39,227 nucleotides of DNA, from contig NZ_JACJSF010000074.1 of assembly GCF_014698035.1 (NCBI RefSeq), positions 1-39,227 on the forward strand. Direction: 5' to 3'. The notes under the pieces were generated by a model, which was given only the letters and a program-made list of their open reading frames with translations, ran no database searches and was not told the origin of the DNA. This document shows positions 32,565 through 39,227 of the stretch, in pieces (the first letter of the stretch is position 1; every line of letters starts with the position of its first letter). Made by a program: the position numbers and the translations under genes. Source of the DNA: Desmonostoc muscorum FACHB-395 (GTDB lineage Bacteria; Cyanobacteriota; Cyanobacteriia; Cyanobacteriales; Nostocaceae).

Positions 32565-33278
32565 ATGAAGCATTTCATGGAACGTCGTGACTTTTTGAAG
32601 TTGGGAATGACCGGGGCCTTTGGAATGATGCTAACTGCCAGCGATTTACTCTGGCAGGTTAAACAGGCTAAAGCTGCCGAAATCCCCCCAAATTCCCCTG
32701 AATCCCTCAGTCCTGATGAAGCATTACAAAAGCTGATAGAGGGAAATCAGCGATTTATTAAACATCACCCCCAATACCCCGATCAATCTGAGCTGCGGTT
32801 GCACGAAGTTGCTCAAGCTCAACATCCATTTGCAACTATTCTTAGTTGTGCTGATTCACGAGTACCGGCAGAAATTGTTTTCGATCAGGGTATTGGAGAC
32901 ATCTTTGATGTTCGGATTGCCGGCAATATTGCCACACATGAAGCGATCGGCAGTATTGAATATGCCGTTGTTTTATTAGGTTCTCCACTGCTGATGGTGA
33001 TGGGCCATGAACGTTGTGGGGCTGTAACCGCAGCTGTACAAAAGGAATCGTTACCCGGTGATATTAGTACGTTTGTGAAGGCAATTGAGCCAGCCCTAAA
33101 AAAGGTCAAAGATCAGCCAGGTGACGCGGTTGAAAATGCTGTGGTAGCAAATGTGCAATATCAAATTGAACGGTTGCAAAAATCAAAGCTTTTAAGTGAG
33201 CAGGTGCAGTCAGGTAAATTGAAAATTGTGGGCGGTCGCTACGACTTGGATACAGGTAAGGTAAGTATTATTACTTAA
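32565..33278 (+). CDS. ecaB: Beta carbonic anhydrase with Tat signal (EcaB-like)
   Basis: The 237-residue product starts with a Tat-type signal (ERRDFLKLGMTGAFGMML) and an AKAAE cleavage-like site, so it should act outside the cytoplasmic membrane. The beta-class zinc and active-site set is complete: C95, D97 and R99 in SCADSR, and H148 and C151 in MGHERC. The reaction is interconversion of CO2 and bicarbonate. It follows sbtB by 16 bases, so the three genes form one inorganic-carbon operon. An exported carbonic anhydrase could supply bicarbonate to SbtA or recapture leaked CO2. Either ATG (32565 or 32577) is possible; neither has a clear Shine-Dalgarno. Confidence 0.9.
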   Translation: MKHFMERRDFLKLGMTGAFGMMLTASDLLWQVKQAKAAEIPPNSPESLSPDEALQKLIEGNQRFIKHHPQYPDQSELRLHEVAQAQHPFATILSCADSRVPAEIVFDQGIGDIFDVRIAGNIATHEAIGSIEYAVVLLGSPLLMVMGHERCGAVTAAVQKESLPGDISTFVKAIEPALKKVKDQPGDAVENAVVANVQYQIERLQKSKLLSEQVQSGKLKIVGGRYDLDTGKVSIIT

Positions 33279-33290
33279 ATTTACATTTTA

Positions 33291-33326
33291 GTTCTGAGTG
33301 AGAAATCTCACTTCTTTACTCAGAAC
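33291..33326 (+). terminator. Hairpin behind the carbonic anhydrase gene
   Basis: GTTCTGAGT (33291-33299) and ACTCAGAAC (33318-33326) enclose a nested GTGAGA/TCTCAC stem. A cgctccgctagcgctaac repeat follows rather than a T-run. It is the likely end of the sbtA operon. Confidence 0.5.
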
Positions 33327-33368
33327 GGGCTAAACGCTCCGCTAGCGCTAACAAAACTGTTTTACCCC

Positions 33369-33385
33369 AATTCCCAATTCCCAAT
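33369..33385. repeat. AATTCCC heptamer array behind the kinase gene
   Basis: Two aattccc units plus aat lie five bases behind the stop codon (33390) of the minus-strand kinase. Confidence 0.7.
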
Positions 33386-33389
33386 CTCT

Positions 33390-35114
33390 TCAATCCTGTA
33401 CAGTCATTGGCAGACGAATAGTAAAAGTAGAACCAAGTCCCGGCTGACTTTTGACAATAATCTCACCACCCATCATCTGACAAAAGTGGCGGCTAATTGC
33501 CAAGCCCAGTCCTGTACCTCCATACTTTTTCGTAGTCGAAGTATCTCCTTGGGTAAAAGGTTGAAATAACTGCTGCTGTTGACGGTTAGACATACCTATA
33601 CCTGTGTCGGTAACGGTAAAAGTAATCATACCTAAAGGAGCATCCAGCCGTAATTCCTCCTTTTCTCTATTGACTGTCAGCGTCACCTTGCCATTTGTAG
33701 TGAACTTACTGGCGTTGCTTAGTAAATTTAACAACACCTGCCGCATCCTAGTTTGATCGGCGTACATAGTTCCAAGTTGCTCATCAAAATGCACTTCTAA
33801 AACATTGGCATTTTTTTCTATAGCTGGTTTGACTGTGAGGACGACGTTATTAATTAGCGTCGCAATCTCAAATGTTTCTGGATAGAGAGTCATTTTCCCC
33901 GCTTCAATTTTTGACAAGTCGAGGATTTCGTTAATCAAGTGCAGTAGATGTTTACCAGCAGCGTTAATTGTTTCTAAGTCGGTGATAAAGTCTGCTGATA
34001 AACCAAGATCGGTAGCGTCGTCTTCTAGAAGTTGGCTCAAGCCAATGACAGCATTTAATGGTGTACGTAATTCGTGGCTGACATTGGCTAAAAATACGCT
34101 TTTTGCCTTGCTAGCAGCTTCGGCTAGTTCTTTAGCTTGTTGTAGTTCTTTGGTTCGCTCAGATACTCGCTCAATCAGACGATTTAGAGATTTGGCAAGT
34201 AGGCCAATTTCATCTTCAGTAGTGACAGGCGCTCGCAAATCAAAATTATGTTTCCGCGCCACTTGTTCAGCTACTTGGGTGACGGTGATAACTGGTTCTG
34301 CGATCGCTCGACTGGTACGCCAAGCTACAATAGCTGCGATCGCCACCGAAACGAGCATACTGATAATTACGATAAATCGCTCAACTACTTTTGCCTGCTC
34401 AACGGCTTTTTGCCTTTCTTGCTCTTGATTCTCAGCAGTTTGTAGGATGTTAGCCAAGCTTTCAGAAAGCTGATCTAGGCGCATGGCTGTTTCACCACGC
34501 ATAATTGTCAATAACTGCGATCGGGCAGCAGATATTTGCTGAGGCTGCGCTGGTTGGGAGTCAATTTTTTGTAAGACAGCCTCGATTTGGTCAACGTAAG
34601 CTTTTAAATTATTCTTGTAATCTAGCAATAGCGTCTGTAAAGTCGAACTTGTTGCCGCTAGTCTTTTAGGTTTACTGTCAATAAATCCAGAAATTTTTGA
34701 CTCTAATTGCTGGGCTTTTTCAACATTCTTCAAAAAATCAGCTTTTTTGGTTTGTAGTTGCTGTGAATTTTCTAATACAGCAACTAGATTAGAGCTATGT
34801 AATTGCGCCCCTACTACTGCATCTCTATAATTACTCAGTAGTTGTCCTTGTTCATAAGCTTGATTGAATTGCCTTACTTCCCTACCCCGGTAGTAGTTGG
34901 CAATCACTAACCCAGTTAGCGCTCCAAAAAAACCAATTCCGATAGCTACAAAGTACCCATAGCCAATTTTTTGATGGATGCGCCAAGAACTGGCTTTGAG
35001 TTTCCCTCGTGAGGGAAATTCTATGGTCGGTAGTTCGTCTGTCGATGGCTCTTCGGCTGACACTTTTTTGATTTCTGAACTGCTATCGATAAGGGTTGGC
35101 TTTTGAGTTGGCAT
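33390..35114 (-). CDS. Membrane-bound HAMP histidine kinase
   Basis: The 574-residue kinase has two membrane segments (about 55-77 and 245-265). They enclose a helical periplasmic sensor region of about 165 residues that resembles a four-helix-bundle sensor (QAYEQGQLLSNYRDAVVGAQ). Next come HAMP (about 268-320, ending LLAKSLNRLIERVSERTKEL), HisKA with phospho-acceptor His347 (NVSHELRTPLNAV) and HATPase_c (LLNLLSNASKF, DTGIGM, GGTGLGLAIS). There is no receiver domain, so the partner regulator is elsewhere. An AGGAGG lies about six bases before the ATG, a strong ribosome-binding site. Its signal cannot be read from sequence. Confidence 0.9.
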   Translation of the reverse strand: MPTQKPTLIDSSSEIKKVSAEEPSTDELPTIEFPSRGKLKASSWRIHQKIGYGYFVAIGIGFFGALTGLVIANYYRGREVRQFNQAYEQGQLLSNYRDAVVGAQLHSSNLVAVLENSQQLQTKKADFLKNVEKAQQLESKISGFIDSKPKRLAATSSTLQTLLLDYKNNLKAYVDQIEAVLQKIDSQPAQPQQISAARSQLLTIMRGETAMRLDQLSESLANILQTAENQEQERQKAVEQAKVVERFIVIISMLVSVAIAAIVAWRTSRAIAEPVITVTQVAEQVARKHNFDLRAPVTTEDEIGLLAKSLNRLIERVSERTKELQQAKELAEAASKAKSVFLANVSHELRTPLNAVIGLSQLLEDDATDLGLSADFITDLETINAAGKHLLHLINEILDLSKIEAGKMTLYPETFEIATLINNVVLTVKPAIEKNANVLEVHFDEQLGTMYADQTRMRQVLLNLLSNASKFTTNGKVTLTVNREKEELRLDAPLGMITFTVTDTGIGMSNRQQQQLFQPFTQGDTSTTKKYGGTGLGLAISRHFCQMMGGEIIVKSQPGLGSTFTIRLPMTVQD

Positions 35115-36058
35115 TTCTCAAACCTCCTTGCCTTCCCGCAAAAATTACCAAATCAGTTTAGCTTGTACAAACAGTTTAATTGGTTATTAACATTTACATT
35201 ATCTTCTTTTATAGCAACAGCAAATCATTGCTTAGTAGATAATTCGCATAACCTCATATCCTATGAGTTATTTTGATAGCAATGTTGCTAAGTACACTTA
35301 CTGACAGTGAACCGAATTCACTTTTTTCAACAGTAACAAATAATTTCCCAAACTAAAGACCTGTCTGAGACCGTCTTCTCCTTACCACAATACTTTCCTC
35401 AATATACAGCTGATAGCAATTAGTTCTTGCCATCAGGTAAGCCATTAGTCTACCTTACTGCTTCCTTATAAAATTAATACAATCAGGAAAAAAACAAAAG
35501 GTTTGATTATGGGGCATGGGGCATTAGGTTATTTCTGCCTCATCCCCAATTACCAGCACGCTTATCATAAAATAGGTTGAAAGTCTAGTCGATGTGAATA
35601 CACAAAAACTTTTATTACGTATTAATATCAATACGAATGCGTTAATTGACGAACCCGGCTTAAGATAGCTTTAATATTGGCTAAAATCGGCTTTTAGGCT
35701 TATATAAATGAGAGGTGGGCTGATTTTGCCTGATTTGTACTTAGATTTAGTACGATTATGAACAAATGACACGGAATGGGATAATCACAACCAGAGGATT
35801 CCAGTTGATTTAGAAAAGAACTCAGAAGGACGATTATAATACATCCTACTCCCTTCTGAATTCTATCCTCCTACTGACTGTCTACCTTGTAGTTGATGCA
35901 GTAGATATTACGGGGCAATTATAGTTAAAGGACACTAAAACCCTTTTGTGCCCTTTAATCAATTGTACTGATGCACTTGTGCATTACCTAACCAACAGCC
36001 TTTTGGTTGCAATTATCCAGATTAGAAAAACTCAACTGTCAAATTAATGGGAGTGAAA
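35115..36058. other. Gap before the CAAD gene: hairpin, palindrome, no gene seen
   Basis: This 940-base stretch shows no credible ORF. It holds ggggcat tandem units at 35511-35525, a hairpin aaaggacac / gtgcccttt at 35927-35956 and a perfect 14-bp palindrome ATGCACttGTGCAT at 35971-35984. The palindrome lies about 75 bases before the CAAD start codon and could be an operator; I cannot assign a regulator. Confidence 0.5.
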
Positions 36059-36496
36059 ATGCCAGAACAAGAATTTACTGAAACCGCATCCAAAGAGACT
36101 ACAGTGGCAGAGATCAACACCCAAACGGGAACCATCACAAAACTCCAGCCTCCCGCACAGTCTCAAGATGAGTGGCTAAAATACGGGGAGCAAGTTTCTA
36201 CATTTTTAGCAACATTGCCAGAATATGTGGGAGGCTTCTTTAATGAATATAAGCAACCCCTAGTAACAGTTGGTTTAATTGTGGGATCAATTGTTGGTGT
36301 TAAAGTACTCTTGGCAATATTAGATGCTTTGAATGATATCCCTTTAGTAGCACCTACTTTTGAGTTGATAGGGATTGGTTACTCTGCCTGGTTTGTTTAC
36401 CGCTATTTACTCAAAGCCTCAACTAGGAAAGAGTTAACTAGTGAAATCACCACTCTTAAATCACAAGTGGTTGGTAAACAAATTCCAGAAGCTTGA
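36059..36496 (+). CDS. CAAD-domain thylakoid protein (CURT1/CurT-like)
   Basis: The 145-residue product has a hydrophilic N-terminus, then the CAAD/CURT1 domain. An amphipathic helix (EWLKYGEQVSTFLATLPEYV) precedes two membrane segments (PLVTVGLIVGSIVGVKVLLA and PTFELIGIGYSAWFVYRYLL) joined by a short LDALNDIPLV turn, and a charged C-terminal helix (TRKELTSEITTLKSQVV) follows. Family role: CURT1/CurT proteins bend thylakoid membranes; CAAD modules also anchor aminoacyl-tRNA synthetases to membranes. The ATG at 36059 is chosen over the one at 36047 because GGGAG lies six bases before it. Confidence 0.85.
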   Translation: MPEQEFTETASKETTVAEINTQTGTITKLQPPAQSQDEWLKYGEQVSTFLATLPEYVGGFFNEYKQPLVTVGLIVGSIVGVKVLLAILDALNDIPLVAPTFELIGIGYSAWFVYRYLLKASTRKELTSEITTLKSQVVGKQIPEA

Positions 36497-36562
36497 TATC
36501 TAATTATCGCTTCTCTATGAGACGTACCCCTGTATAAGAATACGCTCTAATTCCAAATCACC

Positions 36563-36597
36563 GAAGTCTGAATGCCGGAAGTCGGCGTTCAGACTTC
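36563..36597. terminator. Strong hairpin behind the CAAD gene
   Basis: GAAGTCTGAA-T-GCCG pairs with CGGC-G-TTCAGACTTC around a 5-nt loop. It lies between convergent genes. The T-run is weak, but the stem is the strongest in the gap. Confidence 0.6.
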
Positions 36598-36719
36598 TCT
36601 TAAAATTCCCTGCCAAGTTTATTAACAATTCGCAATTCGTGATTACGTTATAGATGAGAATTTAGACCTGACCCATAACGCTACTATCCCTAGAGGTAGC
36701 TGACTGTGACTCTTAGTTT

Positions 36720-36738
36720 AATTACGAATTACGAATTA
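36720..36738. repeat. AATTACG heptamer array at the SLH gene stop
   Basis: Two aattacg units plus aatta overlap the stop codon (36736-36738) of the minus-strand SLH gene. Same heptamer as at 23115. Confidence 0.75.
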
Positions 36739-37872
36739 TCGTTGAGACGAGCCTCCTGTCGACAATTTAACCTTGGGAGTGCGCGAAGTTTCTGGAGATG
36801 CACTGGGCAATCGCACTATACTTGGAGATGAAATTGCCTCCAACTTGCCCCGTTTTACTAAAGCTTGATGAATCATCGCCGCCACTTCAGCCCGACTAGC
36901 TACTTTGTTGGGAGCAAGAATTTGTGGGTTTGGATAGTTAACTACCAGACCATTGGTTGTAGCAGCAGCTATTTTGCTAATAGCATAAGGTGGAATATCT
37001 TTAGCATCTTTATAGACACTTAAAATCTGATTTGGCGAAGTGGGCGCTTTCAAATTCAACCCGCTAACAAGGGCAACCAAAACTTGCACTCGTGAAATAT
37101 TTTGTTGTGGTTTGAAGGTTTTTTTCGGATAACCTTTGAGAAATCCGGCATTGATGGCTTGGTCAATTGCTGGAGTTGCCCAGAATTTTGTTGGTACATC
37201 TTCAAATGCGATCGCAGTCTTAGACGGTTCTTGGTCAAAGGCTTTTTGCACAATCGCAGCAAATTCAGCGCGGTTTACAGGCTGATTTGGTCTAAAAGAA
37301 TAATCAGGAAACCCTTTGAGAATACTACGAGAAGAAAGAACATCTATAAAACGCCGACCCCAGAAATTATTGGGCACATCGTTAAATGCAATTGGCGGCG
37401 GAATAATAGATTTTTGCTTTGCTGGAGTTACTAAAGGCAGCGCTGATGATTTAATTGATGACTCAAGTACTGCTGAAGAGGGTAAAGGTGTTTGTAGTTG
37501 TGGGGGTTGAGTCGGAATTACCTGAGCAGATGGTAACACTGCACGGGAAGGGGCGCTGTTAGTTGGCAATGAAGGTGTCTTGGGTTCAACAACAGCCTCC
37601 GGTGAAGAATAGGGCAAGACTGTCTTAGGGACTACATTTGGTTCTACCTTGGGATTAAGCGAGGGCAATACTTGATTTGGTTGAACACTAGGCGAAGGAG
37701 TGGAAGAAGCCGACAGCAGCCCGTTGAAGTTCCAGCTAGAATCTTTGCGGGACAATGACCAAAAAAGAATCGCTCCGATAGTGGTGAAGGCAACCAGAAT
37801 GGCTATAAATTCATCAAAGCCAAGGGCAGTTCTTTGGGATGACTCCGGTTCGGAAGGAGGTTTATTTGTCAT
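36736..37872 (-). CDS. SLH-domain envelope protein
   Basis: The 378-residue product has one N-terminal membrane segment (about 22-43, DEFIAILVAFTTIGAILFWS) and a long Pro/Ser/Val-rich linker (about 55-165). Three S-layer-homology units follow: FNDVPNNFWGRRFIDVLSSR, FEDVPTKFWATPAIDQAINA, and a less typical third starting YKDAKDIPPYAISKIAAATT. SLH units bind secondary cell-wall polymers or peptidoglycan, so the protein probably links the inner membrane to the cell wall. No enzyme domain is present. The last codon region runs into an AATTACG array. Confidence 0.88.
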   Translation of the reverse strand: MTNKPPSEPESSQRTALGFDEFIAILVAFTTIGAILFWSLSRKDSSWNFNGLLSASSTPSPSVQPNQVLPSLNPKVEPNVVPKTVLPYSSPEAVVEPKTPSLPTNSAPSRAVLPSAQVIPTQPPQLQTPLPSSAVLESSIKSSALPLVTPAKQKSIIPPPIAFNDVPNNFWGRRFIDVLSSRSILKGFPDYSFRPNQPVNRAEFAAIVQKAFDQEPSKTAIAFEDVPTKFWATPAIDQAINAGFLKGYPKKTFKPQQNISRVQVLVALVSGLNLKAPTSPNQILSVYKDAKDIPPYAISKIAAATTNGLVVNYPNPQILAPNKVASRAEVAAMIHQALVKRGKLEAISSPSIVRLPSASPETSRTPKVKLSTGGSSQR

Positions 37873-37973
37873 CGTGATTACCCTGGTAGCAGTAAAATTT
37901 GTGTCTAAACAAATTAAGCCACAGATGACTCTTTTACACCAGCCCTTTTTAATTCGTAATTCTTAGTAAGATA

Positions 37974-38723
37974 TCAGGCTTCTGGTTCAATGCCGAGCGA
38001 TCGCAATTGGGCAGCTAGGCGATCGGCTCTTTGGCGTTCCTGTTCTGCTCTTTGGGATTCTTGTTCGGCTCTTTCATCGCCATTCAACAACAAATTACCT
38101 TGTAAATCCCACCAACGCAGCCAGGGTAATTCCACATTCTGATAAACTCCTAGCCATAAACCTAATTCAACACCCAAAGCAACAATGGGATAATGTCCTC
38201 GTTCATTTGCTGGTAAAATCTGATACTGTCCTTCAATCAGATGATAAACTTCTAGGTTGGCTTTACTCGCTTCATAAATGCCGTAGAAGGGAGGACGAAT
38301 GACTTGCTCATAAATCCAAAATTTACCCTTCAAAGGAGTTTGATCCCGTTCTTCACTACCGTCCCCAGAGACAAATTCTAAAACAATCAACGGGGCAATA
38401 AACTCTCGCCACAACACATAAGAACGTCGCGTTTGCCCATTGAGCAAAAATGGTACATTCGGTACATAAAACCAATCTGGTGCTTCTGCGCCTTTTTCCG
38501 GGGGATCGGTTAAACGCCAGTAAATGCCTAAGTCTTGCCCTATACAGTATTCACCTTCAGGATTTAATTGTTTAAGGATAGGTGTAATAGAGTCAGTTAG
38601 TAGGATGCTTTGGGGATGCTCTTGCCAATTTTTCACAAACGTACCATCGGACTCAGGAAGTTGAGTATGATCCGGGAAGGGGAAAGGAGTGAGGGCGTTG
38701 GGTGGATTGCTTACAGAGGTCAT
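37974..38723 (-). CDS. Uma2-family (DUF820) protein with coiled-coil tail
   Basis: The 249-residue product has the Uma2 restriction-endonuclease-like fold: APDWFYVPNV carries the Asp and LIVLEFVSGDGSEERD carries the Glu of the PD-(D/E)xK pattern, followed by WIYEQVIRPPFYGIY and LEVYHL. The C-terminal tail repeats AEQESQRAEQERQRADRLA, a charged coiled coil common in cyanobacterial members. The family is highly expanded in cyanobacteria and its role is unknown; a mobile-DNA or nuclease link is inferred from the fold. It stands alone. Confidence 0.88.
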   Translation of the reverse strand: MTSVSNPPNALTPFPFPDHTQLPESDGTFVKNWQEHPQSILLTDSITPILKQLNPEGEYCIGQDLGIYWRLTDPPEKGAEAPDWFYVPNVPFLLNGQTRRSYVLWREFIAPLIVLEFVSGDGSEERDQTPLKGKFWIYEQVIRPPFYGIYEASKANLEVYHLIEGQYQILPANERGHYPIVALGVELGLWLGVYQNVELPWLRWWDLQGNLLLNGDERAEQESQRAEQERQRADRLAAQLRSLGIEPEA

Positions 38724-38769
38724 AACGCTACCTTTGCACTCTTCGTAAAGATTATTTTTAGTTTAGCTT

Positions 38770-38799
38770 GCGTAGGCGTAGCCCGTCGTAGACATCGCT
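38770..38799 (-). repeat. 30-bp dispersed repeat, second copy
   Basis: The reverse complement reads agcgatgtct acgacgggct acgcctacgc and matches 381-410 at 26 of 30 positions. It is intergenic, upstream of the Uma2 gene. Confidence 0.8.
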
Positions 38800-38889
38800 C
38801 TCTAAATATTCACCACCAAGATTTTGAAGGAGGCAGGAGGCAGTTTTTCTCTAAATTGCTTTCATTAATAAATCGCACGCCAATTACTT

Positions 38890-39022
38890 CTAGTAGTCTG
38901 CCAACCCAAAAATGCTGCGTGATGCCTGGGGAAAGGGTAAGGGGTAAGGGGTAAGGGATTTGAAACCTTTCCCCCTTCCCCTTTACCCTTTACCCCGCCA
39001 AGTTCACTTGGCGAACTACTAG
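38890..39022. repeat. CTAGTAGTC inverted-repeat element, second copy
   Basis: ctagtagtctgccaa (38890-38904) pairs with ttggcgaactactag (39008-39022) at 13 of 15 positions. Inside are ggggtaa heptamers (about 38933-38957) with a complementary C-rich tract behind them. A near-perfect palindrome CGCCAAGTtcACTTGGCG (38996-39013) overlaps the right end. Its ends match those of the element at 11582-11656. No gene is seen in 38724-39176. Confidence 0.6.
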
Positions 39023-39176
39023 TCACCTGAGAACAATCTTCACCCTGATATACCACTAGTCTTATTAGATACCTAAACCAAAACCTGATTTCGAGGGTGG
39101 CAGAATGTAAAATATTAACTTACAGCACTTTGCGTAACGATAAGGTACACTAACAGAGTATGAGAATCAAAAAAAG

Positions 39177-39227
39177 ATGAAGGCATACTCTGTAGATTTA
39201 CGGCAAAAAATAGTAGGAGCATACGAA
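39177..39227 (+). CDS. IS630-type transposase, N-terminus only (cut by window edge)
   Basis: An ATG at 39177 opens a frame (MKAYSVDLRQKIVGAYE) that runs off the right edge after 17 codons. This opening is typical of IS630-family transposases, which start with a helix-turn-helix (YSVDLRQKIV). The rest lies outside the window, so intactness cannot be judged. It differs from the start at the left edge, so the two are not copies of the same element. Confidence 0.7.
   Translation, partial: MKAYSVDLRQKIVGAYE

Noticed and set aside
38865..39056. Minus-strand 63-codon ORF near the right edge
   Set aside because: It lies entirely across the repeat element 38890-39022, and its product is low-complexity (PLPLTPYPFP).

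Overview
The window comes from a filamentous, heterocyst-type cyanobacterium of the Nostoc/Anabaena/Calothrix group. The evidence is frequent HIP1-type GCGATCGC octamers, abundant heptanucleotide tandem repeats (STRRs) and small dispersed palindromes, and a sigma factor gene followed by a 151-residue FurA with a convergent peptidoglycan-binding gene behind cobN, the order known from Anabaena PCC 7120. SbtA/SbtB and a CURT1-like CAAD protein also fit. I had no database; family names rest on motifs I recognise.

Layout. 1-2700 is an insertion-sequence pile-up: the start of an IS630-type transposase leaving the window, an IS5-type transposase split by a +1 frameshift, and an IS110-type transposase broken by one extra base, with a large palindrome between the last two. 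2736-8132 is one very long TamB-like envelope gene. 8133-9711 holds a MITE-like element, a doubtful 50-codon ORF, a 65-residue protein and tRNA-Pro(CGG). 9712-14458 carries lipA, gpsA, a sigC-like sigma factor and furA, all on the plus strand. 14590-20040 (minus) is cobN followed 9 bases later by a peptidoglycan-binding protein that converges on furA. 20135-22162 is a GAF histidine kinase divergent from cobN. 22258-24004 (minus) holds an ATP-grasp enzyme and a proline-rich membrane protein.

24140-28080 (plus) holds an exported metallophosphatase, a stand-alone GAF protein, an ATPase/HNH pair that looks like a Septu (PtuA/PtuB-type) anti-phage module, and an ABM-fold protein. 28132-30453 (minus) is a UvrD/PcrA helicase, followed by an orphan antitoxin-like gene. 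31264-33278 is an inorganic-carbon operon: sbtA, sbtB and a Tat-exported beta carbonic anhydrase. 33390-35114 is a second histidine kinase. The right end has a CAAD/CURT1-like thylakoid protein, an SLH-domain protein, an Uma2-family protein and the first codons of another IS630-type transposase.

The most unusual features are these. (1) Low-complexity and palindromic repeats are inserted in frame in cobN at four places and once more in the adjacent kinase gene; they include a 42-bp minisatellite encoding ELRSSTFEPDESTS repeats. (2) Four heptamer arrays sit directly behind stop codons. (3) A 30-bp dispersed repeat has inserted in frame into a transposase. (4) A palindrome has arms carrying different 10-nt inserts at different places. 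(5) There is a candidate Septu-type defence pair. (6) The leader of the decayed IS110 element may encode a bridge RNA. (7) The furA locus keeps the gene arrangement that produces the antisense alpha-furA transcript in Anabaena.
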